From contig AWNW01000019.1 in NCBI GenBank assembly GCA_000493945.1, forward strand, positions 7,093 to 48,073: a stretch of DNA of 40,981 nucleotides. The letters run 5' to 3'. The notes beneath the pieces were generated by a model, which was not told the origin of the DNA, searched no databases, and was given only the letters and a program-made list of their open reading frames with translations. Of the stretch, positions 33,848 through 40,981 are shown piece after piece. Made by a program: the position numbers and the translations under genes. Source of the stretch: Candidatus Hydrogenedens terephthalaticus JGI OTU-1 (GTDB taxonomy: Bacteria; Hydrogenedentota; Hydrogenedentia; Hydrogenedentales; Hydrogenedentaceae). The first letter of the stretch is position 1, and each line of letters opens with the position of its first letter.

Positions 33848-36649
33848 TTATTCAAATTCAATTGCTAAAGTAATTATCTTTTTCGGTTTAACCTTAATTT
33901 CTACTGTTGGTTTCTTGTCTGAGATCTTTTCTATTGGTTCTTCATTCAAATTGGTCATCCATATACTTTGAACAGGAAAACCAAGTTTTATACTACTTAT
34001 TACCTCTTTATCTGAAGGGTTAAAAAATCTTACAATCAATGTTTTTTCTTTATCTTCTGCTATTTTTATTGCATTAATCTGCAAATTATTTCCCTCTATT
34101 TCGATAAAACTATACGATAGAGGTAAAGAGCCTCCTTTTAATGGACCTGCTTGAACAGGTTCTAAATTCACATTTAGTTTTTCTGCTTCTCTAATGACAT
34201 CATTTTCCCATGTTCCCTTGTGGGGATAAATAGCATAAGAGAATTCCATTTCTCCTAAACATTGGGATAACTCCATCTCCGGATAGACATCCCACCTGCC
34301 AAAAATAGGGGCATTTCTAAATGTAAAGGCACGGAAAAGGGTTATGGCAATAGGATGTATAGGTTCATCCATTACTTCATATTCTCTCAACCCCGAATTA
34401 TTTAATATTGCAAGACCTGTGTTCTCATCGGATACATCTATGAAACGATACATTGGATATTGGGGATTGGGTTTTCCAAAATAGGGATTCTCAGGAGATA
34501 TATGTATTGGTCTTTGAACAACATCGTATGCAACTTCTGCAAAACTATGTGTTGCTTTTAATATGCCTGTTGGGAATATAACTCTTAGTCGGTGGTTCTT
34601 CGCATTGTTTTTTACTTTTGTAGTTATCTCTAATTGTCGGCTACCTTTTCGTAATGTAAAATAACTCGAAATTTCTAAGGGCACTCGTTCTCTTCTTCTT
34701 TGTGTATGGTTTTTCTCTGCTTCTCTGTCCAATTCGGTTATATCTCTTTCAAGACCGGATGGTATCATTAATACATAATCGACTCGTATACGAGATAATA
34801 AAGGACCATTAACTTCTACAATAAATTTAGCAGGATTTCCATAAGAATATATCGTTTCATTATCATCGGGTTCCATGTGTATCCACGAATGTCCCGTTTC
34901 CCCTGTATCCTCGAAATAATGTAGGTTATAAAATTTATCATTCGTTTCTTTATTTGTAAGGTTAAAGGTCCCATCATTGTTAAAAGAAATATGGAGGTAT
35001 TCGTTTTCAAGTATAAATGGAGATTTGTAAATATTATTGGTTTCAATAATGGGTGTAGTTTCAGCAGGCTTAATATAAAAAGTTTTATACCCTAAAGCAG
35101 GTATATTATCCACATCTATATAAGTTAAAAATCGTTTCGACCTCAACTCAATGGAAATATCTTGAAGGTTTCTTACAAGTGTTCCGGTATCAAATTGTTG
35201 CTGTATTTGTAATTTACAGGGTGTATTGGTATCTGGATTTATAATCTGGAATGATTCATACCCCATGTTGTCTGGCACATCAATGTATGTGGATAGGACT
35301 TGTTGCCGTTCAAAAGGACTTGGGTTAAATACTACCAACACACTTTCTTTTGGCGATACATCTGAAAGATTGATTCTGGAATAAATATGTTGTAGTGCTC
35401 GACGCATTAAACCATCACCTATAATGGACACTTGTTCTGCTCGTGATATAGCGTCCTTTTCCATCTGGTCTATGCCACCACCAGTAATCGTGTCGTGTGG
35501 GTGATTTTGGAGTAAAAGTTTCCACGCACGAGTTAACGCATTTCTAAAATATTCTTTACCTAAAATATTCGATATAGCACACCAGGGTTCTGCTCCCCTT
35601 TGTAAAATCATTTCAGATTGGTGATTTGCTTTTTTTACTCGGTATCGTGCACTTATAACATCGCCCATAAGGTGGGTCCATTTTCCTGTTGCACCCGGGT
35701 CCCTGCTTTCCCCATAAATTACCGTAGGATTTTTTACACATTCCCGCATCGCATTCATAAACTCTTCCAAACTTGACAAACGAATTTCATGATCTGGTAA
35801 AAGTTCCTGACATAACCTAACAATCTCGGACTCTTTTTCATCAGGGGCAGAACTATCAAAACCCTCCATACAACATATATGAGGTGTTGTAAAATGTTGC
35901 GATTCATCTTGAACTAATTTTTTAAGTTGCTCTCGAATAGGTTCTACATTCCACATCTTATTGGAAGGGTCTGTAACATAGTAATGTGCCCGCGGTCTAT
36001 TAGATGAAGCAAGACGGAAAGGACCTGCACCTCTATCCCAATTGTAAAAAGCATAAACATCATCAGAACCATATCTAAGAACTCTATAAACATATATGTA
36101 ATAACTGAACCGACTTAAACAACCAAACCGCATTCCAAATAATCTTGAACCATCTGGACCTTCAAAAATAAATTCACTTTTAGGGGTGTTAATCCCTCGA
36201 TAAAAAATAATTGTATCAATACCAAAACCATTGTAAATTTGCGGCATTTGTGAAGTTTGCCCATAACTGAAAGGCGTATAGCCAATTTTTGAAACCTTTC
36301 CGAAAGATTGTGCCACTCGATGACCTATTAATAGATTACGAACTAATGATTCACCATTAACAATAAATTCTTCTGGAAGGGAATACCAGGGACCAATTAT
36401 AAGTTTCCCTGATTGAACAAGGTCAACAATATCCTCTCTCTTCTCAGGTCTTAATTCGAGATAATCCTCAAGACATACCGTTTGAGAATCTAATGTAAAG
36501 GAATGAAAATTCGGGTCATTTTTTAAAATTTGGATTAATTGATCCATAAACTCGACCAATAACAATCGTGTTTCTTCAAATGGATATACCCATTCTCTAT
36601 CCCAATGGGTGTTAACAACAACATGAATAGTTTTTTTCTCTTGATTCAT
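33848..36649 (-). CDS. GH38-like protein with substituted nucleophile
   Basis: This 933-residue protein has GH38 architecture: zinc-type residues His15 and Asp17 in VVNTHWDREWVYP, and the downstream HPHDTITGGGIDQMEKDA motif. However the segment that should hold the nucleophile Asp reads GYTPFSYGQTSQMPQI, with Phe127 where GH38 enzymes have Asp (compare APDSFGHAGTLPQI in the other GH38 here). The codon is clearly TTC. So it may be catalytically dead, use another residue, or act as a carbohydrate-binding or regulatory protein. No signal peptide is apparent. It is the last gene of a run that starts upstream with leuC. The C-terminal beta-sandwich region is normal in length. Confidence 0.85.
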   Translation of the reverse strand: MNQEKKTIHVVVNTHWDREWVYPFEETRLLLVEFMDQLIQILKNDPNFHSFTLDSQTVCLEDYLELRPEKREDIVDLVQSGKLIIGPWYSLPEEFIVNGESLVRNLLIGHRVAQSFGKVSKIGYTPFSYGQTSQMPQIYNGFGIDTIIFYRGINTPKSEFIFEGPDGSRLFGMRFGCLSRFSYYIYVYRVLRYGSDDVYAFYNWDRGAGPFRLASSNRPRAHYYVTDPSNKMWNVEPIREQLKKLVQDESQHFTTPHICCMEGFDSSAPDEKESEIVRLCQELLPDHEIRLSSLEEFMNAMRECVKNPTVIYGESRDPGATGKWTHLMGDVISARYRVKKANHQSEMILQRGAEPWCAISNILGKEYFRNALTRAWKLLLQNHPHDTITGGGIDQMEKDAISRAEQVSIIGDGLMRRALQHIYSRINLSDVSPKESVLVVFNPSPFERQQVLSTYIDVPDNMGYESFQIINPDTNTPCKLQIQQQFDTGTLVRNLQDISIELRSKRFLTYIDVDNIPALGYKTFYIKPAETTPIIETNNIYKSPFILENEYLHISFNNDGTFNLTNKETNDKFYNLHYFEDTGETGHSWIHMEPDDNETIYSYGNPAKFIVEVNGPLLSRIRVDYVLMIPSGLERDITELDREAEKNHTQRRRERVPLEISSYFTLRKGSRQLEITTKVKNNAKNHRLRVIFPTGILKATHSFAEVAYDVVQRPIHISPENPYFGKPNPQYPMYRFIDVSDENTGLAILNNSGLREYEVMDEPIHPIAITLFRAFTFRNAPIFGRWDVYPEMELSQCLGEMEFSYAIYPHKGTWENDVIREAEKLNVNLEPVQAGPLKGGSLPLSYSFIEIEGNNLQINAIKIAEDKEKTLIVRFFNPSDKEVISSIKLGFPVQSIWMTNLNEEPIEKISDKKPTVEIKVKPKKIITLAIEFE

Positions 36650-36708
36650 AACCCTAAAGACCCCTGATAATACATTTTTATGGATTTATATTTGACAAAT
36701 AAATTTTA

Positions 36709-37527
36709 TTATTGACCTTGTTGTGTAGTCGGAGTATTCTCCTGTTCCTTTATAGATGTGTCTGCCTGTAAACTTGCGGTATTTTCTTTTACCTCATTCT
36801 TTGTGGTATCTTGGGATGCTTCTTCTTTCTTTTCTTCGGGAAATAGTTCCGGATGTTCACTTTTTATCTTTTCAAGAGCAGATTTTGCTTTATTCGCAAT
36901 TGATGAATCAGGAAATTCTTCTTGTTGTTTTTTATATGCTTCTATAGCATTCTGCAAATCTTGTTTGGCTTCAAAAACTCGAGCAATATTAAAAGACTGT
37001 CTTTTTGCTATAAATGAATTACTCCATTTTTCTTTTATTTCCTTATAAATGTTTATAGCGTTATCATAATTTTTTCTCAATTCTTCTAAATAACCCAAGC
37101 CTTCTCGTGCATTAGGAACCCATTCAGATTGAGGATATTTCTCACAAAGTTTTTTCCATATAGTTTCTGCTTCATCAATTTTCCCCAGGGTAAAAGCAGT
37201 TTCTGCATATACATATAGAATTTCTGGGGTTAGTGATGAGTTTGTGTCCATAAGAGGTTTTAAAGCATCTAATTTTTCTTGCAAATCTTCTTTAAGAACA
37301 GCACTTGCATAACGGGTCATAATATCTTTGTTTTTTGAACTATTATAAGAGCCATATATTAATCCTATAACAACACATAAAAGGATAAATGCAATTGAAA
37401 ATATATACAAATTCAAATTTTCTTTGATGTGCGACCACCAAAGAAGTAGTTGGTTTTTGGGTTCATCAATGTTTGGTAAAATGTCCTTTACTTCAGTCTT
37501 TCTTTTCTTCTGTCTACGAATAGGCAT
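36709..37527 (-). CDS. Membrane-anchored TPR protein (YfgM-like layout)
   Basis: This 272-residue protein starts with a basic cytoplasmic tail (MPIRRQKKRK), has one membrane helix (NLYIFSIAFILLCVVIGLIYG, about residues 39-60), and then tetratricopeptide-like repeats (AETAFTLGKIDEAETIWKKL, NYDNAINIYKEIKEKW, DLQNAIEAYKKQQEEFPDS). The C-terminus is Glu/Gln/Thr-rich and low in complexity. The layout resembles YfgM-type proteins that assist envelope protein handling, but the similarity is only architectural. It lies between the GH38-like gene and two lipoprotein genes on the same strand. Confidence 0.7.
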   Translation of the reverse strand: MPIRRQKKRKTEVKDILPNIDEPKNQLLLWWSHIKENLNLYIFSIAFILLCVVIGLIYGSYNSSKNKDIMTRYASAVLKEDLQEKLDALKPLMDTNSSLTPEILYVYAETAFTLGKIDEAETIWKKLCEKYPQSEWVPNAREGLGYLEELRKNYDNAINIYKEIKEKWSNSFIAKRQSFNIARVFEAKQDLQNAIEAYKKQQEEFPDSSIANKAKSALEKIKSEHPELFPEEKKEEASQDTTKNEVKENTASLQADTSIKEQENTPTTQQGQ

Positions 37528-37600
37528 AAATACAAATTCCCTTTCTTTTTATTGTTTTTCAGGTTAAGGATTATAATGATTAAGAGTGGTCAGAATAAAA

Positions 37601-38110
37601 TTACAAAAGTGAACTCCAGGATTTTATTTTCCAGCCATCAGGCTCTTTTTGCAGGGAAATTATAACTTTACCCTGCAGATTCACAGGAACACCTTGAACC
37701 GGGTCGTACGGCTCCGCAATAGTTCCAAAGGTATCTATTACTGTTGCGATGTTTCCTTCAATTTTTATCTCTGGAGTTGCTCTTGTAATTCGAATTACTC
37801 TGTAATCTCTAACTATACTTTGTAGATATTCTCTAATATCATTATATTTTCGATTCTGCTCATCTCGATATTCAAGCGAAACATAATCCATTACTTTCTT
37901 AACCTGTTTACGCTCTATTAGTTTTTCTACTGTTTCTAAAACAGCAATAATTTTTTCCTGTTCTGTAGAAGAATCCCTATTTATAAAAGGAATATCTATC
38001 TTCTTTACAGTACCACAGGATAAAACAAAAAGAGATAGATATAAAGAAAGCACTAATAAAATAAGTCGAAAAGATATCTCTTTTAATTTTCTATCTCTTA
38101 CTATTTTCAT
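37601..38110 (-). CDS. Lipoprotein with NTF2/SnoaL-like domain
   Basis: This 169-residue protein has a long lipoprotein signal (ILLVLSLYLSLFVLSCG) and a globular domain beginning with a helix (IIAVLETVEKLIERKQVKKVMDYVS), then strands and an ending WKIKSWSSLL that recalls NTF2-like cystatin-fold domains (helix, then a strand sheet closing with W-K-I-x-x-W). No ribosome site stands out; the gene starts 10 bases after the upstream lipoprotein. Function unknown, with an envelope location likely. Confidence 0.6.
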   Translation of the reverse strand: MKIVRDRKLKEISFRLILLVLSLYLSLFVLSCGTVKKIDIPFINRDSSTEQEKIIAVLETVEKLIERKQVKKVMDYVSLEYRDEQNRKYNDIREYLQSIVRDYRVIRITRATPEIKIEGNIATVIDTFGTIAEPYDPVQGVPVNLQGKVIISLQKEPDGWKIKSWSSLL

Positions 38111-38120
38111 TGAACAAATT

Positions 38121-38624
38121 TTATTCTGACGGTGTTAAAGTTAAAATCAACTGCTTGGGTCTTCCTACTCCTTGGGGTCGAACATTTACCTGTAATTTTT
38201 TACCCTCTTTAGAATAATTCAACTGGACACCATCGCCTTGAATTACATTTTCTAATTTCCAACCATATTTCGGGCATTCTTTCACATAAAATTGTGCCAC
38301 ATCATTGGCATCGGCTCGAATGGAATATACCATTCTACCTACCTGTAATGTACTTGATTCATAAACATAAGAACGGTCAAAGTCTTCTTTTACTTTATCC
38401 GGTAATGGAACATCTTTAAATCTTTGAGGACCGGGAATAAGAGTTGTGCCTTCTGCTGGCAATGTATCTGTGTTTTGTGCTTTTGTCTCGTCCAATAACT
38501 CAACAGGTGGAGGTTGTTCGTCTTTCTTTTTCCATGGCATAGAACCACAACCCAAAGACACTAATAAAGTAGAAAGTGTTAGAATTATAATCGCTGTTGA
38601 AAAATATTTTTTTATCTTTTTCAT
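38121..38624 (-). CDS. Lipoprotein of unknown function
   Basis: This 167-residue lipoprotein (lipobox VSLGCG) has a Pro/Glu-rich linker after the anchor and a C-terminal alpha-beta domain: IPGPQRFKDVPLPDKVKEDF, VGRMVYSIRADANDVAQFY and KYGWKLENVIQGDGVQL. A strong AGGAGGA ribosome site (complement of 38631-38637) precedes the ATG, so it should be well expressed. It is followed at 10 bases by another lipoprotein. Pattern D(V)xxFYxxxxxxxGWxLE occurs in several small envelope proteins, but no role can be named. Confidence 0.65.
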   Translation of the reverse strand: MKKIKKYFSTAIIILTLSTLLVSLGCGSMPWKKKDEQPPPVELLDETKAQNTDTLPAEGTTLIPGPQRFKDVPLPDKVKEDFDRSYVYESSTLQVGRMVYSIRADANDVAQFYVKECPKYGWKLENVIQGDGVQLNYSKEGKKLQVNVRPQGVGRPKQLILTLTPSE

Positions 38625-38703
38625 TCCTTATCCTCCTAAGTTGATATTTATGTAGATTTTAATAAAGCATATAAAAGTAATCAGTTAATAATCAAACTCT
38701 TTG

Positions 38704-39003
38704 TCAGTCGTTTACATTAATTGTTGGTGGTCCTTCTTTGCCTGTAGTTTTTTCATAATAACCTTTACCGGAACGAACATATTTCGTAAAGCCTTTTTCT
38801 GCAAGATTTTTATCGTTCAACATTTGTTTTGCCATCCGCTCGTTAGCCCAGCCTGCAATATGCGCAGGCTTAAAAACTCGAATTACTTTTTCTCCTGTTT
38901 CAGGATGAAATTGTAATGGTGGTTCATCAGCCTTTTGAAACACTTCGATAATTTCACCTTCGGTACCGTCCTCGTGAATTACCTGATATGTGTATAAAGG
39001 CAT
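38704..39003 (-). CDS. FmdB-like small protein lacking zinc-ribbon cysteines
   Basis: This 99-residue protein starts MPLYTYQVIHEDGTEGEIIEVFQ and continues DEPPLQFHPETGEKVIRVF. This parallels FmdB zinc-ribbon proteins (MPxYxYxCxxCGxxFEVxQ...PPLxxCPxCGGxVRR), but every zinc cysteine is replaced (VIHED, FHPETG). The start 39003 is preferred over one two codons upstream because AGGAGG would otherwise lie too close. It lies just downstream of leuD on the same strand. Role unknown; a metal-free structural relative is likely. Confidence 0.75.
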   Translation of the reverse strand: MPLYTYQVIHEDGTEGEIIEVFQKADEPPLQFHPETGEKVIRVFKPAHIAGWANERMAKQMLNDKNLAEKGFTKYVRSGKGYYEKTTGKEGPPTINVND

Positions 39004-39036
39004 GTTCATCCCTCCTTTCTGAAATTATGTTTTGTT

Positions 39037-39636
39037 TCACAATTTCAGAGGATGTTTCTTTTCAAATTTATCTATTAATTCTTCATACCGCAATGTAAGA
39101 CCTATTTGATCCCATCCATTTAATAAACGCTCTTTGAGAAACGAATGGATGTCAAAATGAATTTGTTGCCCGTTTGGTTTTGTAATTTGTTGATTGACCA
39201 AATCCACTTCTAACATATAATTTTCTTGCGAACGAACTTCATTAAAGAGTTGTTCAATAATTTCTGGAGAAAGAGTTATAGGCAAAATCCCATTGTTAAA
39301 ACAATTGTTATAGAAAATATCTGCGAAAGATATTGCCAGAATACAGCGGAAGCCATAATCTTTCAATGCCCATGGAGCATGTTCGCGTGACGAGCCACAA
39401 CCAAAATTATCGCGTGTCAATAAGATGGTCGCTCCTTTATAACGAGGTGCATTCATCTCAAATTGTGGATTAGGTGTTTTACCATCATCGAGATAACGCC
39501 AGTCGTAAAAAAGAACATCTTCATAACCTGTTCTTTGTATTCTTTTCAAGAACTGTTTTGGAACTATCTGGTCAGTATCCACATTTCTTGCGTCTAAAGG
39601 TGCTACAATTCCTTTCAATATAGTAAATTTCTCCAC
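39037..39636 (-). CDS. leuD: 3-Isopropylmalate dehydratase small subunit
   Basis: This 199-residue protein is the small (swivel) subunit of isopropylmalate isomerase in leucine synthesis. It begins MEKFTILKGIVAPLDARNVDTDQIVPKQFLKR, the typical LeuD opening, and contains the conserved LLTRDNFGCGSSREHAPWALKDYG and SFADIFYNNCFNNGILP. The start is placed at GTG 39636 because AAAGGAG lies right after the leuC stop and 8 bases before it; an ATG seven codons earlier would overlap leuC and add a non-family tail. It works with the adjacent leuC. Confidence 0.93.
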   Translation of the reverse strand: MEKFTILKGIVAPLDARNVDTDQIVPKQFLKRIQRTGYEDVLFYDWRYLDDGKTPNPQFEMNAPRYKGATILLTRDNFGCGSSREHAPWALKDYGFRCILAISFADIFYNNCFNNGILPITLSPEIIEQLFNEVRSQENYMLEVDLVNQQITKPNGQQIHFDIHSFLKERLLNGWDQIGLTLRYEELIDKFEKKHPLKL

Positions 39637-39649
39637 TGCTTTATCTCCT

Positions 39650-40981
39650 TTAATCATTAAATTTCCATTTGCGAATATCTACAAAATGTCCCATAATAGC
39701 ACATGCTCCTGCCATTGCTGGACTAACAAGATGTGTTCGTCCACCTTTACCCTGACGACCTTCGAAATTACGATTTGAGGTAGAGGCACACCGTTCCCCC
39801 GGTTCCAAACGGTCATCGTTCATTGCGAGACACATAGAACAACCCGGCTCTCTCCATTCAAAACCTGCTTCTATAAAGATATTATGCAAGTGCTCCTGTT
39901 CTGCTTGTTTCTTAACTAACATTGAACCGGGAACAATTATTGCCTGTTTTATTCTTTTGTTAATCTTATAACCTTTAACGACTTTGGCTACCTCCCGCAA
40001 ATCTTCAATTCTTCCATTTGTACAGGAACCAATAAATATTTTATCTACTTCTATGGCTTCGATAGGTGTTCCTTCATCAAGACCCATATATTTAAGTGCT
40101 TTTTCAACAGCATTCCTGCGGTTTGTATCCTGTATTTCATTTAATACTGGAACTCTACCTGAGATAGGAGCAACCATTTCAGGAGATGTGCCCCAGGTTA
40201 CCTGAGGTTCTACATCTTTAGCATTAATTACTATGGTTTTATCATAAGAACAACCTGTGTCTGATGCCCAGGATAACCATAGTTCTATAAGTTCTTTTTC
40301 GGAAATATGTTTAGGGATATAAGGTTTTCCCAGGAGATATTTAACTGTGGTTTCATCAGGAGAAATCAGCCCAGCCCTTGCTCCTCCTTCTATTGTCATG
40401 TTACATAAGGTCATACGACCTTCCATAGAAAGTTTTTTGACCACTTCCCCTGTATATTCAATAACATACCCTGTTCCTCCATCTGTCCCTATTTTTCCGA
40501 TAATATGCATAATAAGGTCTTTTGCCGTAACCCCTAAAGGTAATTCTCCTTCTATATGAATTTCCATTGTTTTTGATTTTCTTTGCAACAATGTTTGTGT
40601 AGCCAGGACATGCTCCACTTCACTTGTTCCAATACCAAATGCAAGTGCACCAAAAGCCCCATGCGTTGAAGTATGAGAATCTCCGCAAACAATTGTCATT
40701 CCGGGTTGTGTCAATCCTAATTCAGGACCTACCACATGAACGATACCATTCCTTGGGTCATGCATATCAAAACACTGTATACCAAATTCCTTACAATTAT
40801 TTTTTAATGTTTCTACTTGTAACGCAGACATCGGATCTGCAATCGGTTTGTCGCGATTGGTTGTCGGTATATTATGGTCCATCGTAGCAAAGGTCAAGTC
40901 AGGACGACGCACCTTTCTACCGGCAATTCTCAATCCTTCAAATGCCTGCGGTGAAGTTACTTCATGTATATAGTGTCTGTC
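39650..40981 (-). CDS. leuC: 3-Isopropylmalate dehydratase large subunit (5' end outside window)
   Basis: About 443 of the expected 470 or so residues lie in the window; the frame is open to the right edge, reading DRHYIHEVTSPQAFEG before GLRIAGRKVRRPDLTFATMDHN. LeuC is the 4Fe-4S hydro-lyase subunit that isomerises isopropylmalate. Conserved segments are ELGLTQPGMTIVCGDSHTSTHGAFGA, GGARAGLISPDETT, and the cluster cysteines in FIGSCTNGR and GCSMCLAMN. TAA is followed at once by the leuD ribosome site. The apparent start near 40933 is an internal TTG, not the real start. Confidence 0.94.
   Translation of the reverse strand, partial: DRHYIHEVTSPQAFEGLRIAGRKVRRPDLTFATMDHNIPTTNRDKPIADPMSALQVETLKNNCKEFGIQCFDMHDPRNGIVHVVGPELGLTQPGMTIVCGDSHTSTHGAFGALAFGIGTSEVEHVLATQTLLQRKSKTMEIHIEGELPLGVTAKDLIMHIIGKIGTDGGTGYVIEYTGEVVKKLSMEGRMTLCNMTIEGGARAGLISPDETTVKYLLGKPYIPKHISEKELIELWLSWASDTGCSYDKTIVINAKDVEPQVTWGTSPEMVAPISGRVPVLNEIQDTNRRNAVEKALKYMGLDEGTPIEAIEVDKIFIGSCTNGRIEDLREVAKVVKGYKINKRIKQAIIVPGSMLVKKQAEQEHLHNIFIEAGFEWREPGCSMCLAMNDDRLEPGERCASTSNRNFEGRQGKGGRTHLVSPAMAGACAIMGHFVDIRKWKFND

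Noticed and set aside
39637..39657. leuD starting at ATG 39657 with an overlap of leuC
   Set aside because: The added MIKGDKA residues are not family-like and the ribosome site lies within them; GTG 39636 fits better.
40888..40933. leuC starting at 40933
   Set aside because: It is an internal TTG; the frame continues to the window edge with the usual RHYIHEVTSPQAFEG sequence.

Overview
The window is AT-rich (roughly two thirds A+T by eye) and almost fully coding, with no gap between genes longer than about 170 bases. No rRNA, tRNA, CRISPR array, transposase, integrase or phage gene was seen. The gene content points to a Gram-negative, uncultured-type bacterium: an Mla-type lipid transport system, many lipoproteins, a bactofilin, two GH38 alpha-mannosidase family proteins, a sulfatase-like hydrolase, and a secreted protease with a long Glu-Gly-rich linker. 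That linker style is reminiscent of Hydrogenedentota (NKB19) and PVC-related genomes. The taxonomic suggestion is an inference and is weak.

Layout. 1-4890 (+): the end of an ATP synthase operon, atpG - atpD - atpC, followed by an RlmI-like rRNA methyltransferase. The atpD gene is cut in two by a 1370-bp insert carrying a serine/threonine kinase without its N-terminus. 4908-5816 (-): a CDF metal transporter. 5875-9516 (+): a multidomain subtilisin-like protease. 9525-11270 (-): a lipoprotein and a sulfatase-like hydrolase. 11386-15465 (+): a NagD-like HAD phosphatase, then three linked genes (small membrane zinc ribbon, zinc-ribbon/TPR membrane protein, exported repeat protein). 15477-26702 (-): a run of nine co-directional genes, reading from the right: GH38 mannosidase, small winged-helix-like protein, FG-GAP-like protein, ligA, mlaE (STAS fusion), mlaF, mlaD, an auxiliary lipoprotein, and an SO_0444-type metal permease with an HMA domain. 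26845-27438 (+): an exported glutathione peroxidase. 27435-30078 (-): bactofilin, YugP-like zinc metallopeptidase and an LPP20/FlgT-like exported protein. 30250-33842 (+): lipA, a free-standing lipoyl domain, homoserine dehydrogenase and threonine synthase. 33848-40981 (-): leuC (cut by the window edge), leuD, a cysteine-free FmdB-like protein, two lipoproteins, a membrane TPR protein and a second GH38 protein that lacks the usual nucleophile.

How the genes work together. hom/thrC make threonine and leuCD act in leucine synthesis. lipA with the adjacent lipoyl domain looks like a small lipoylation module. mlaEFD plus the lipoprotein form a phospholipid-trafficking ABC system. The GH38 and sulfatase-like enzymes suggest glycan processing.

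The most notable observation is the interrupted atpD. The two halves join without loss into a normal 466-residue beta subunit if the insert is removed, yet the insert has no mobile-element hallmarks and cuts the kinase inside its glycine loop. It could be a real capture event, an excisable element or an assembly artefact; the sequence alone cannot decide. A second possible frame disruption lies in an A9 tract at the start of the bactofilin gene.
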